43,002 bases of DNA from Lachnospiraceae bacterium (GCA_021205225.1 JAJPXX010000113.1:1-43002); one strand, 5' to 3'; positions 1-8,179 are shown, counted from the first letter of the stretch. The notes: generated by a model from the sequence alone, not told the origin. Translations and numbers: made by a program.

Positions 1-9
1 AAATTAAAT

Positions 10-201
10 ATGCAAATTACCATCGTGAATTGTATAAAGAATGCGTGGAATATGGATTATAGTCGAATCAGTGATTTACTGGAGAAGTATGATCTCCTTA
101 ACTATATAGCAGAAAACTATGATATGTTCAATTCCATGGGAATAAAGGGTATTCTGGCAGATTTACAAGAGTATATGACAGCGATGGAGGGGATAGCATA
201 A
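10..201 (+). CDS. Small DUF3791-like protein, partner of DUF3990
   Basis: A 63-residue acidic, probably helical protein. The stretch YDLLNYIAENYDMFNSMG followed by GILADLQEYM resembles the DUF3791 pattern of small proteins encoded next to DUF3990 genes in Clostridia; this is recognised from memory. Its TAA stop shares one base with the ATG of the next gene, so the two are translationally coupled. There is no in-frame stop between base 1 and the ATG at 10 and no visible ribosome binding site, so the true start may lie upstream of the window. Function is unknown. An antitoxin-like or immunity role is only an inference from the ADP-ribosyltransferase-like neighbour. Confidence 0.6.
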   Translation: MQITIVNCIKNAWNMDYSRISDLLEKYDLLNYIAENYDMFNSMGIKGILADLQEYMTAMEGIA

Positions 202-899
202 TGCGCGATTTATATCATGGAAGTACGGAAGATATCATGGAAATTGATTTTCGCAAAGGGAAGGGTTATAAGGACTTTGGAAAAGGTTTTTATGCAACGG
301 CTGTAAAAAAACATGCAGACAGCATAGCACTTAGAAGTCAAATACCCCGATGCAAGCATACGGGGCATCAAATTTGTAGCGATGCAAGCATCGGGGTATT
401 TGACCCTCGCGGCAGTCGCCAAATATCCGTGCAAGCACGGCTACTTGGCTCGTTGCTTCGCGGGAATAAAAAGGCATTACAGGCTCGAGAAGAACGACTT
501 CGAAAAAGAATTTCCGGGTACAAAGCAAAAACATTTACGGCTTATCGTTATAATCTGGAGTTTGATGACAGATGCATCAGTGTACCTGGGAATCTGAAAA
601 TAAAGGTATTCCAGATGGCTGATAAAGAATGGATGAGGTTTATATTGAAAAACAGGGATTCGGAAATCAGTGTCCATAATTATGACATCGTGATTGGACC
701 GACAGCGGATGAGAATACTGTAACGATTATCAATTCCTACAAAGAAGAACTGGAAGATACGGACTATGCGGATGAAACCCTTGAAGCATTGATCAGTGAA
801 TTAAAACCGGAGAATTTACCGAAACAGTATTTTTTTGGAACGCAGGCTGCAATTCATTTACTTCGTTTTAAGAATGTCAGAAGGGAGATTGTAGGATGA
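201..899 (+). CDS. DUF3990 (ADP-ribosyltransferase-like) protein with in-frame repeat insertion
   Basis: A 232-residue protein. The N-terminus LYHGS, followed by DFGKGFYAT around residues 25-33, and FFGTQAAIHLL near the C-terminus match the DUF3990 layout. I read this layout as an ADP-ribosyltransferase-like fold with an H...Y...Q-type triad; that is family knowledge plus inference. Between residues about 46 and 92 the coding sequence runs through a palindromic repeat (bases 337 to about 472) that does not look like part of the domain but leaves the frame open. The gene overlaps its upstream neighbour by 1 base and its downstream neighbour by 4, forming a tight three-gene unit. Activity may be reduced or lost because of the insert. 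Confidence 0.65.
   Translation: MRDLYHGSTEDIMEIDFRKGKGYKDFGKGFYATAVKKHADSIALRSQIPRCKHTGHQICSDASIGVFDPRGSRQISVQARLLGSLLRGNKKALQAREERLRKRISGYKAKTFTAYRYNLEFDDRCISVPGNLKIKVFQMADKEWMRFILKNRDSEISVHNYDIVIGPTADENTVTIINSYKEELEDTDYADETLEALISELKPENLPKQYFFGTQAAIHLLRFKNVRREIVG
337..472. repeat. Palindromic repeat (family C) inside the DUF3990 gene
   Basis: A 17-base perfect inverted repeat pairs 337-353 with 388-404. It is followed by GC-rich hairpin-forming sequence to about 472 containing short TGCAAGCA and GCAAGCAC direct repeats. The palindromic make-up contrasts with the flanking coding sequence. The DUF3990 frame reads through without a stop. The right boundary is estimated from where the protein again looks like the domain. 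Confidence 0.7.
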
Positions 900-1138
900 C
901 AGCATCTGTGACGAACATCAATAAATCAATACAGGCAATTTCTGTTTACCTTGTGCTGCGAGTAAGTGAAGAAAAGAAATGTACACAGGAGAAAGCCCTC
1001 CGGTTACTTTTAAAGACTATGACATATGATTTGCTTCAGGACAAGGGTTCCGGTTTGTACGCCGAGTCTCCAGAATATGTCTGGGATATGCTTCAGAAGG
1101 AAGAACGGGGAAACCTGAAAGAGTGGATGGAAAACTGA
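896..1138 (+). CDS. Small hypothetical protein, third gene of the DUF3990 unit
   Basis: An 80-residue protein whose ATG overlaps the DUF3990 stop by 4 bases (ATGA), which indicates translational coupling. It appears mostly helical, with the conserved-looking stretch SPEYVWDMLQ near the C-terminus. I have seen similar small proteins beside DUF3990/DUF3791 genes but cannot name the family with certainty. A role as a second small partner of the ADP-ribosyltransferase-like protein is inference from position only. Confidence 0.55.
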   Translation: MTASVTNINKSIQAISVYLVLRVSEEKKCTQEKALRLLLKTMTYDLLQDKGSGLYAESPEYVWDMLQKEERGNLKEWMEN

Positions 1139-1179
1139 GACTTCTATCTGCCAATTTCCACTATTCCATCAACCGGGCG

Positions 1180-1207
1180 TTGACAAAATTCGGATATTAT
1201 GTATAAT
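1180..1207 (+). promoter_or_regulatory. Sigma-70-type promoter of the opp operon
   Basis: TTGACA at 1180-1185 and TATAAT at 1202-1207 are both perfect consensus hexamers with a 16-base spacer. Transcription would start near 1214, about 165 bases before oppA. Confidence 0.85.
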
Positions 1208-1249
1208 GAACCTATGCGAAAGAAGAAAACAGGGGTTGATTTCGGAAAG

Positions 1250-1282
1250 AGCATTGTACAGGGACGTACAACGTGCTTTTTT
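1250..1282 (+). terminator. Attenuator-like hairpin in the oppA leader
   Basis: AGCATTGTAC (1250-1259) pairs with the 3' half at 1266-1277, leaving a two-base bulge, and is followed by a run of T (1277-1282). It lies between the promoter and oppA, so it would terminate early unless regulated. An open reading frame of 31 codons starts with the ATG at 1214, close to the predicted transcription start, and runs through the hairpin to a TAA near 1310. It has no Shine-Dalgarno sequence. No known riboswitch was recognised. Confidence 0.6.
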
Positions 1283-1378
1283 GCTATTACGGACTTTTTT
1301 ACTGCATAATGGCACTGCTTTAATACGGTAAATCGCCAAAATTCTTTCCCGCATTAATAATAGGAGGTAAAAATCATC

Positions 1379-3538
1379 ATGATTGGAAAAATTTCCAGAC
1401 GGGATTTCCTGAAGGGTTCCGCGGCGACGGCGGCTTCCCTGGCACTTTCCATGACGTTTGCGGGCGGCTTTTCACAGAGCGTAGTACAGGCGTCGGAAGA
1501 CATTGACTTTGATGAGTATTATACGACTTCTACCGAGATTTATAATGAGGTGCTCGGCGAATTCTATGACGCGTATATGGTATCAAAGGATGTGGAGACG
1601 GTATCTGAGCGCTATGCGCTGATGGCAGTTGCAGAGGCGAAGATTATGGAGGCAGCTGTGTTCCTGCCGACGAACTCAAACGGCGGTTCTTACCGTCTGA
1701 CCAGAGTCGTTCCGTATTCCGCTACGACGACCCTCTGGGGCAATGATTCAGATCGGTATTTTACTGTGCTGGTTACCACGGAGATGATCTCGCTTGAGGA
1801 TTACAATGCACTGAAGACTCTGTGGAATGAGACCAGAGGCACTGGCACTTATGAGAGTGAGGCGCGTGCATATCTGGAGGAGCACGGATATGAAGTAAAG
1901 GATGAATATAATCTCGCATATAACACAGACCCGGTGACCTGGGATGCTCTGGCGACTTCCCTTTCTGCGGATTCTGAGGCGATTGTCAATACCTATGACG
2001 GCCTGATGCTCTATGATGTAGAGAATGAGCTCCAGCCGGCACTGGCAGAGAGCTATGAGGTTTCTGAGGATGGCCTGACCTATACCTTCCACATTCGTGA
2101 GGGTGTGTCATGGGTGGATTCCCAGGGCAGAGAGGTTGCAGGCGTGGTTGCGGATGACTTTGTAGCTGGTATGCAGCACATGATGGACGCACAGGGGGGG
2201 CTTGAATACCTGATCGAGGGCATTATCGTGAACGCTTCCGAGTATATCTCCGGCGAAGTGACTGATTTTGCTGAGGTCGGTGTAGAAGCAGTGGATGATT
2301 ATACACTTGTCTATACACTGGAAGCTCCGTGCTCTTATTTCCTGACGATGCTTGGCTACAATGTATTTGCGCCGATGAGCCGTACGTACTATGAGTCTCA
2401 GGGCGGCAAGTTCGGTATGGAGTATGATTCCTCCGCAGCGGATTACAATTACGGCAAGAGTGCGGACACTATCGCTTACTGCGGCCCGTATCTTGTGACC
2501 GGACATACCGAGCAGAACTCCATCGTCTTCTCCGCGAACCCGACCTACTGGAACGCAGATGCGGTGAACATTCAGACCCTGACCTGGAAATATGATGACG
2601 GCAGTGACCCGACGAAGCTTTACAATGACTTCCTCAACGGCACGGTTGATGCGGTTGGCCTGACCTCCTCGATTCTGGAGCTGGCGAAGTCAGATGGTTA
2701 TTTTGATGATTACGCTTCCGTTTCCGGTACGGATGCGACGACCTTCTTCAATATGTACAACCTGAACCGTGTTGCTCTCGTGAACTTTAACGACGGCACG
2801 ACCGCTCCTTCACCGAAGACCGAGGAAGAGCTAGAGCGCTCTAATGTGGCGATGAAGAACGTACACTTCCGCCGTGCGCTTTCCTATGCGACCGACCGTG
2901 CTTCCATGATGGCGCAGGTACGCGGCGATGAGCTGAAGTACACGAATATGCGTAACTCCTACACGCCGTGGAACTTTGTTTCTCTCGAAGAAGATGTGAC
3001 CATTGATATCAACGGCGAGGCGACGACTTTTGCGGCAGGCACCTATTATGGTGTGATCATGCAGGCGCAGCTTGACGCGGATGGAATTCCGATGAATGTT
3101 TATGATGCGACCGCAGACGACGGCAACGGCAGCGGCGACGGCTATGACGGTATCTACAATGTAGACAACGCGGTGGCTGAGATGGCGACGGCTGTGGAAG
3201 AGCTGGCGGCAGAAGGCGTGGACATCAGCGCTGAGAACCCGATCTACCTTGATCTGGTATATCCGAGCCAGGTAGAAGCGTACACGAACCGTGCGAATGC
3301 GTTCAAGCAGTCGATTGAGGGCGCCCTTGACGGACAGATCATTATCAACATGGTTGACGGCAGCGATTACTCAGGCTGGTATTACGCGAACTATTACAAC
3401 ACCTACGGTTATGAGCAGAACAGCGATATCAACGATACGACAGGCTGGGGTCCGGACTATGGCGATCCGTCTACCTATCTTGATACACTCCTTCCGGATT
3501 ATGCGGGCTACATGACCAAGGGCTTTGGTATCTTCTAA
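1379..3538 (+). CDS. oppA: Oligopeptide-type solute-binding protein, Tat-exported, apparently circularly permuted
   Basis: A 719-residue protein that should capture substrate outside the cell for the importer encoded downstream. The start follows AGGAGG at 1362-1367. The N-terminus has a twin-arginine signal (SRRDFLKG, Arg7-Arg8), a hydrophobic stretch and a likely cleavage after VVQA (about residue 38). There is no lipobox cysteine. Residues about 175 onward follow the SBP_bac_5 order: a NLAYNTDP start, YDGLM, LQPALAESYEVSEDGLTYTF, and near the end GWGPDYGDPSTYLDT (from about 689). The protein stops there, where OppA/DppA normally continue for about 100 residues. That missing type of segment (ERYALMAVAEAKIM... 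GGSYRLTRVVP) sits at residues about 42-160 instead. The likeliest reading is a circular permutation; a truncation plus an unrelated N-terminal domain is the alternative. Confidence 0.85.
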   Translation: MIGKISRRDFLKGSAATAASLALSMTFAGGFSQSVVQASEDIDFDEYYTTSTEIYNEVLGEFYDAYMVSKDVETVSERYALMAVAEAKIMEAAVFLPTNSNGGSYRLTRVVPYSATTTLWGNDSDRYFTVLVTTEMISLEDYNALKTLWNETRGTGTYESEARAYLEEHGYEVKDEYNLAYNTDPVTWDALATSLSADSEAIVNTYDGLMLYDVENELQPALAESYEVSEDGLTYTFHIREGVSWVDSQGREVAGVVADDFVAGMQHMMDAQGGLEYLIEGIIVNASEYISGEVTDFAEVGVEAVDDYTLVYTLEAPCSYFLTMLGYNVFAPMSRTYYESQGGKFGMEYDSSAADYNYGKSADTIAYCGPYLVTGHTEQNSIVFSANPTYWNADAVNIQTLTWKYDDGSDPTKLYNDFLNGTVDAVGLTSSILELAKSDGYFDDYASVSGTDATTFFNMYNLNRVALVNFNDGTTAPSPKTEEELERSNVAMKNVHFRRALSYATDRASMMAQVRGDELKYTNMRNSYTPWNFVSLEEDVTIDINGEATTFAAGTYYGVIMQAQLDADGIPMNVYDATADDGNGSGDGYDGIYNVDNAVAEMATAVEELAAEGVDISAENPIYLDLVYPSQVEAYTNRANAFKQSIEGALDGQIIINMVDGSDYSGWYYANYYNTYGYEQNSDINDTTGWGPDYGDPSTYLDTLLPDYAGYMTKGFGIF

Positions 3539-3541
3539 AAT

Positions 3542-3612
3542 TGTTCAGAACAGCAGAGCAATGAAATGCAGGCGCAGGTTTATCTGCGAAAGGCTGTTTT
3601 GAGGTTATAGAA
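3542..3612. repeat. Degenerate family B palindromic repeat after oppA
   Basis: The element begins with GTTCAGAACAGCAG just after the oppA stop and contains GCAGGTTTATCTGC. This resembles, in reverse complement, the core of the larger copy at 27173-27348. It ends in GAGGTTATAGAACAG. It is a degenerate copy. Confidence 0.5.
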
Positions 3613-3619
3613 CAGAATG

Positions 3620-3660
3620 GGCCGCAGGGGGCCGGGGGTCTCCCCCGTTTTCCTGCGGCC
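3620..3660 (+). terminator. Strong hairpin between oppA and oppB
   Basis: GGCCGCAGG (3620-3628) pairs with CCTGCGGCC (3652-3660) around an inner GGGGG/CCCCC hairpin. Only a weak T tract follows (GTTTCA). A hairpin here would keep binding-protein mRNA more abundant than permease mRNA, which is common in ABC operons. A second hairpin (CTTTTGCCC at 3717-3725 with GGGCAAAG at 3744-3751) lies closer to oppB. Confidence 0.65.
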
Positions 3661-3783
3661 GTTTCATGAGTAAGGCGTAGCTGCGAGGCTGGTTTGCGGT
3701 TACAGCCGGTACCAGAGCTTTTGCCCGGAAGCTCCCCCAGGGAGGGCAAAGTCCGGAGGAACCAAAAGGATAGGAGAGGCACA

Positions 3784-5355
3784 GTGGGAAAATATTTAAT
3801 CAAACGAATTATCACAGGCCTGTTGTCAGTCGTTGTCGTGGTCGCCTGTGTCATGATCATGGTTTATTCTCTCCTGAACCGTGATCTGGTCTTTGCGGCG
3901 GATACGACATATACGCACCAGAGCAACAACCAGAAGACTGTTTACAAGTATTCCAAGTGGGAAGAGTACGGCTACCTGGATTATGTGACCTATTCCGACT
4001 ATCTGTCCATGCTCGTCGATGAGGGAGAGATCGATGAGGATACCCGGAGCTCAGCGGTGAGCTTTGGCCGGACCGCGGATGCGGATTCGGAGCTGGTATC
4101 TGAATATGTGCAGAAGTTTACGGAGTATTATGAATCGAGAGGATATACGGTGACGCGGCTGGATGCGGTTATGATGAACGCGAAGAAGGTCGCGACCGGC
4201 GGACAGCAGCAGCTCTATGCCTACAAGGATGTTCCGCTGATTACCAGATTGATCAAATATTTCAGCGGAATGATCACCGTTGACAATATCCACAATGTAG
4301 AGGAAGACATCGGAGAGAGGGGACTGACGTTCACCCTTTATGATCCGGTTTACGGCGGAGATAAGTTATCACCGGCGATTATGGGAAATGGTACGACGCA
4401 TAAATATCTGCTTTATATGACGTCGAGTTTTCCGTTTATTCACCAGAACCTGGTATCGATTAACCTGGGTACGTCTTATACGGTAAACTCCGGTGTGGAT
4501 GTGTTTACGACAATGACACGGAGTCAGGGCTCGTATGTTTCAAGTACGATCACCTACCCAACCGGGCTGACAGAGGAAAGCGCCGATGATCTGCACTCCG
4601 CGACCTATCTGGCAGGTTCGCTGGGAACGAGCCAGGTTTACGCGACCCGCTATACGGATGATTACACGAGTGTGCAGACGGTAAAGAAGGGTGCTTCTAA
4701 GATTGGGTATTCTTTCATGATCGGTATTCTGGCAGTGGCGCTGTCCTATCTGCTCGGCGTACCGCTTGGCATTCTGATGGCGCTCAAAAAGGATACGATT
4801 GTGGATCAGATCGGTACGGTTTACGTGATCTTTATCATTGCGGTGCCGTCCCTGGCGTATATTTTCCTTTTCAAGGCCATTGGCGGGAAGATTGGACTGC
4901 CTACGACCTTTGATGTGGAGAAGCTGAAGTGGACGATGTTTGTGCTGCCGGTGATTTCACTTGCGCTGCCGTCGATCGCGAGCCTGATGAAATGGCTGCG
5001 CCGTTATATGATCGACCAGATGAACGCGGATTACGTGAAATTCGCGCGCGCCGGCGGCCTGACGGAGACGGAGATTTTCAGTCGGCATATTTTCAAAAAC
5101 GCAGTGATCCCGATTGTACAGGGTATTCCGGGCAGTGTCCTGGGCGCGCTGGTCGGCGCGATCATTACGGAACGTGTTTACGTCGTTCCCGGCGCCGGCG
5201 GTTTGCTGACGGATGCGATTAACAAATACGACAATGGCGTGATTGTGGGCGTGACCCTGTTTTACGCGCTGCTGTCGGTAGTTTCTATCATTCTCGGCGA
5301 CGTGCTGATGTCTGTTGTGGATCCGAGAATCTCATTTACATCGAAAGACAGGTAG
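3784..5355 (+). CDS. oppB: Oligopeptide ABC transporter permease OppB with a large extracellular insert
   Basis: A membrane permease of 523 residues, against about 300-340 for usual OppB/DppB. I start it at the GTG at 3784, which follows GGAGAGG and gives KYLIKRIITGLL, the typical OppB N-terminus; the longer frame from 3694 has no ribosome binding site. TM1 is about residues 7-28. A hydrophilic region of roughly 275 residues follows, and TM2 starts near 307 (GYSFMIGILAVALSYLLG). The C-terminal part is canonical: the EAA loop DYVKFARAGGL at about 416, then ERVYVVPGAGGL and VDPRI. The usual short periplasmic segment containing NLGTSYTVNSG is still recognisable inside the insert, so the loop appears expanded on both sides of it. 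The ectodomain may dock the unanchored binding protein; that is inference. Confidence 0.9.
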   Translation: MGKYLIKRIITGLLSVVVVVACVMIMVYSLLNRDLVFAADTTYTHQSNNQKTVYKYSKWEEYGYLDYVTYSDYLSMLVDEGEIDEDTRSSAVSFGRTADADSELVSEYVQKFTEYYESRGYTVTRLDAVMMNAKKVATGGQQQLYAYKDVPLITRLIKYFSGMITVDNIHNVEEDIGERGLTFTLYDPVYGGDKLSPAIMGNGTTHKYLLYMTSSFPFIHQNLVSINLGTSYTVNSGVDVFTTMTRSQGSYVSSTITYPTGLTEESADDLHSATYLAGSLGTSQVYATRYTDDYTSVQTVKKGASKIGYSFMIGILAVALSYLLGVPLGILMALKKDTIVDQIGTVYVIFIIAVPSLAYIFLFKAIGGKIGLPTTFDVEKLKWTMFVLPVISLALPSIASLMKWLRRYMIDQMNADYVKFARAGGLTETEIFSRHIFKNAVIPIVQGIPGSVLGALVGAIITERVYVVPGAGGLLTDAINKYDNGVIVGVTLFYALLSVVSIILGDVLMSVVDPRISFTSKDR

Positions 5356-5361
5356 GGGCTT

Positions 5362-6333
5362 ATGAGCAGAGTAGATTATGAAAAATACGGTATGACCAAA
5401 GAGGAACTGTTCGCCCCTGTTGAGCACAATGATCTTGAGTCTGAGAAGATCACCGCTCCGCGATATTCCTACTGGAACTCCGTATTTCGCGTGTTTTTCC
5501 GAAAAAAGATTAATTTTGTTATCCTTGGCCTTCTGGCCGTGATCCTGCTGTTCACGTATGTGTATCCGGCGCTGGTGGACTATGACCGGTTCGGCAACCT
5601 GCTGGACTCTACGACAAAGCACTTAGGTCCGCTGCAGGCAATGAAACAGCTGGGATATAACATTCACTGGATCCTGGGTTCGGGCAGTTCCGGACAGTCT
5701 ACCTTTGACGCAGTCTGGTACGGCGCGCGCATTTCCGTGTCGCTGGCTTTCGTCTGTGCGGCGATCAACCTGACGATCGGTACGATTGTCGGCGCGCTCT
5801 GGGGATTTTCCAGGAAAATGGACGCCATTATGATTCCGATTTACAATATTATCGGAAACGTACCTATGATCCTGCTGGTGTCTGTGCTCGTCATGCTTTT
5901 GTCGGCGAACTTCTGGACTTTGGTTTTGTCCTTGACGATTACGGAGTGGCTGTTTGTCGCTTACTTTATCCGAACGCAGGTTATCATTATCCGTGACCGC
6001 GAGTATAACCTGGCCTCGAAATGTCTGGGGTCGAGCTCGGTTCGCATCGCGATGAAAAACATTCTGCCGTTTATGACATCCATCATTGTGACGATGACAG
6101 CGACAGAGATTCCGTCCTATATTTCCTACGAAGTGTTCCTCGCCTACATCGGCATGGGCCTTTCGGAGATGTCGCTGGGCCGCCTGATTTACGCGGCGGA
6201 GAGCGCGATGGTGACGCCGGGATGGGAGTTCGAGTTCTGGTCTCCGGTAGCAGTCGTGGCGATTATTACCGTCGTTCTGTATGTTGTGGGACAGAACCTG
6301 GGCGACGCGACTGACCCGAGAACGCATATGTAA
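5362..6333 (+). CDS. oppC: Oligopeptide ABC transporter permease OppC
   Basis: A 323-residue inner-membrane permease starting 6 bases after oppB. A cytoplasmic N-terminal tail leads to TM1 (NFVILGLLAVILLFTYVY), an extracellular stretch, then GTDxFGRD-like GSGSSGQSTFDAVWYG and ARISVSLAFV, the typical OppC entry to TM2. The EAA loop is EYNLASKCLGSSSVRIAMKN, and the C-terminus ends GDATDPRTHM, equivalent to the usual LGDxLRDxxDPR. The length is close to the family norm, so this is the least altered subunit of the operon. Confidence 0.92.
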   Translation: MSRVDYEKYGMTKEELFAPVEHNDLESEKITAPRYSYWNSVFRVFFRKKINFVILGLLAVILLFTYVYPALVDYDRFGNLLDSTTKHLGPLQAMKQLGYNIHWILGSGSSGQSTFDAVWYGARISVSLAFVCAAINLTIGTIVGALWGFSRKMDAIMIPIYNIIGNVPMILLVSVLVMLLSANFWTLVLSLTITEWLFVAYFIRTQVIIIRDREYNLASKCLGSSSVRIAMKNILPFMTSIIVTMTATEIPSYISYEVFLAYIGMGLSEMSLGRLIYAAESAMVTPGWEFEFWSPVAVVAIITVVLYVVGQNLGDATDPRTHM

Positions 6334-6345
6334 GGGAGGCCGGTT

Positions 6346-8097
6346 ATGGAAGAACAAAAGGTATTATTATCGGTAAAGGATCTGTGGGTGAAATTCCGTG
6401 TGCGCGGTCGTGTCCTGACCGCAATCCGCGGTATCTCTCTGGATATTTATGAGGGTGAGTCAATTGCCATCGTAGGCGAGTCCGGTTCCGGAAAATCGGT
6501 TTTTACGAAGACCTTTTCCGGCATGAACGACGCGAACGGGTTTATTGACCAGGGTACGATTATTTTTAATGATGAAGACCTGGCGGACACAACAGCGCCG
6601 CTGAATGACCGGGCGAAGCGGCTGATTGAAAAGGCAAGACAGCAGCTCGACCAGCACGCGAAGCTGGAGCTGGGCGCGTTGGTATACCGGAAACTGCAGG
6701 AGCTGGAGTCAGAAAAGCACCGCAGGGAATCCGTCAGCGAGGAGGATCAGGCCAGGGAGAAAAAAGAGCTGGCTGACCTGAACGCGAAGCGGACGGACCT
6801 GTATAACCTGAAGCAGACGCTGGATCCGCACAAGGAAAAAGATAAGATTCATGAAATGTCCGCGCAGATTTCCGCGCTGGACAGGCAGATCAAGGAAGTA
6901 CAGAAAAAAGATGAGGCGCTTTCAAAGGAGCAGAAGAAGAAAGCTTCACAGGACACTGCGTTTCAGAAGGAATATGAGCAGAAGAAGTCAGCCCTGCAGG
7001 CAGAGTATGACAAGCTGATCCAGGGCTCCATCTCGGAGAAGACGAAGAAGCGCAATGAAATTCTCGCAAAGGAAATTTATCTGTCTATCGGCCGCTATGA
7101 CGCAAGGCAGCGCAGAAAGCTGGCGAAGGATCTGGTTGAGGCGCTGAAAAAGGCGATGCAGCTCGGCGTGGATCTGGATGATGAGAATGAGCGCAACAAG
7201 GTCTTTGATACGGTTGCTTTCCGTGTGCGTTATCTCGATGAGACGGCGGATACGATTCACGGCACCTGTGTGCTGAACCTGGCGAATGTGAAATACGCGC
7301 AGGACTGGAGCCGTATCCGCGGCAAGAAAATTGCGACGGTGTTCCAGGATCCGATGACTTCTTTGAACCCGATTCTTACGATTGGAAAGCAGATTACTTC
7401 TATTATTATTAAACATCAGGGCTGTTCGGAGGGCGAGGCCAGAAAACGTGCGCTGGTGCTGATGCACAAGGTCGGCATCCCGAACGCAGAGGCGCGCTTT
7501 GACGATTACCCATTCCAGTATTCCGGCGGTATGCGTCAGAGAATTGTTATCGCGATTGCGCTTTCCTGCCAGCCGAAGATTCTGATCTGCGACGAACCGA
7601 CCACGGCTCTCGATGTGACGATTCAGGCGCAGATTTTACAGCTGTTAAAAGATTTGCAGAAGGAGCTGGGCTTCACGATTGTCTTTATTACACATGACCT
7701 CGGCGTTGTGGCGAATATTGCGGATCGCGTGGCTGTGCTGTATGCCGGACAGATTGTTGAGCTTGGCAAGGTGGAGGAGGTCTTCTACGACCCGCGCCAC
7801 CCGTACACCTGGGCGCTTCTTTCCTCGCTGCCGCAGCTGGCGCAGCGGAACACGAAGCTGTACTCCATCACAGGTACGCCGCCTTCGCTTTATAACCAGA
7901 TCGTAGGCGACGCGTTTGCTCCCAGAAACCCGTATTGCATGAAGATCGACACTCTGGAGGAGCCGCCAATGTTCCCGGTCACCGAGACGCATTTCGCGAA
8001 GACGTGGCTGCTGGATGAGGACGCTCCGGAAGTGGAAGGCCCGGAAGCGATCCGGGATCTCCACCAGAAGTTGCTTGATGCGTATCACTTAGCGTAA
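6346..8097 (+). CDS. oppD: Oligopeptide ABC transporter ATPase OppD with a coiled-coil insertion
   Basis: A 583-residue ATPase; usual OppD/DppD are about 320-350. Walker A is GESGSGKS (residues 44-51). The Q-loop is at about 331 (VFQDPMTSLNP), the ABC signature YSGGMRQR at about 388, Walker B ILICDEPTTALD at about 411 and the switch His in FITHDLG at about 447. Between Walker A and the Q-loop there are about 220 extra residues rich in E, K, Q, A and L (about 90-310), predicted by eye to form a long coiled coil with a globular end. The C-terminal region keeps FAPRNPYC but lacks the several cysteines of the usual OppD Fe-S motif. The start follows GGGAGG, 12 bases after oppC. Confidence 0.9.
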   Translation: MEEQKVLLSVKDLWVKFRVRGRVLTAIRGISLDIYEGESIAIVGESGSGKSVFTKTFSGMNDANGFIDQGTIIFNDEDLADTTAPLNDRAKRLIEKARQQLDQHAKLELGALVYRKLQELESEKHRRESVSEEDQAREKKELADLNAKRTDLYNLKQTLDPHKEKDKIHEMSAQISALDRQIKEVQKKDEALSKEQKKKASQDTAFQKEYEQKKSALQAEYDKLIQGSISEKTKKRNEILAKEIYLSIGRYDARQRRKLAKDLVEALKKAMQLGVDLDDENERNKVFDTVAFRVRYLDETADTIHGTCVLNLANVKYAQDWSRIRGKKIATVFQDPMTSLNPILTIGKQITSIIIKHQGCSEGEARKRALVLMHKVGIPNAEARFDDYPFQYSGGMRQRIVIAIALSCQPKILICDEPTTALDVTIQAQILQLLKDLQKELGFTIVFITHDLGVVANIADRVAVLYAGQIVELGKVEEVFYDPRHPYTWALLSSLPQLAQRNTKLYSITGTPPSLYNQIVGDAFAPRNPYCMKIDTLEEPPMFPVTETHFAKTWLLDEDAPEVEGPEAIRDLHQKLLDAYHLA

Positions 8098-8146
8098 AAG
8101 CGTCGTCAATTGCGGAAGTGCGAAGCACGGAGCAATCGGCTTTTAC
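8094..8146. repeat. Short family A palindromic repeat overlapping the oppD stop
   Basis: The terminal inverted repeat GTAAAAGC (8094-8101) / GCTTTTAC (8139-8146) encloses a GCGAAGCACGGAGCAATC core shared with the copies at 9488 and 32531. The oppD TAA is part of the left terminal repeat. Confidence 0.65.
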
Positions 8147-8179
8147 TTGTGAATAAATGTGAGGGAAAGGGAGTAAGCT

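Noticed and set aside
1379..3538. Simple C-terminal truncation of OppA
   Set aside because: The segment that should be missing is recognisable at the N-terminus, so permutation explains the data better; it is kept as an alternative in the entry.
3694..3783. N-terminal extension of OppB
   Set aside because: It is not preceded by a ribosome binding site and contains hairpin sequence; the GTG at 3784 has a good site and the expected N-terminus.
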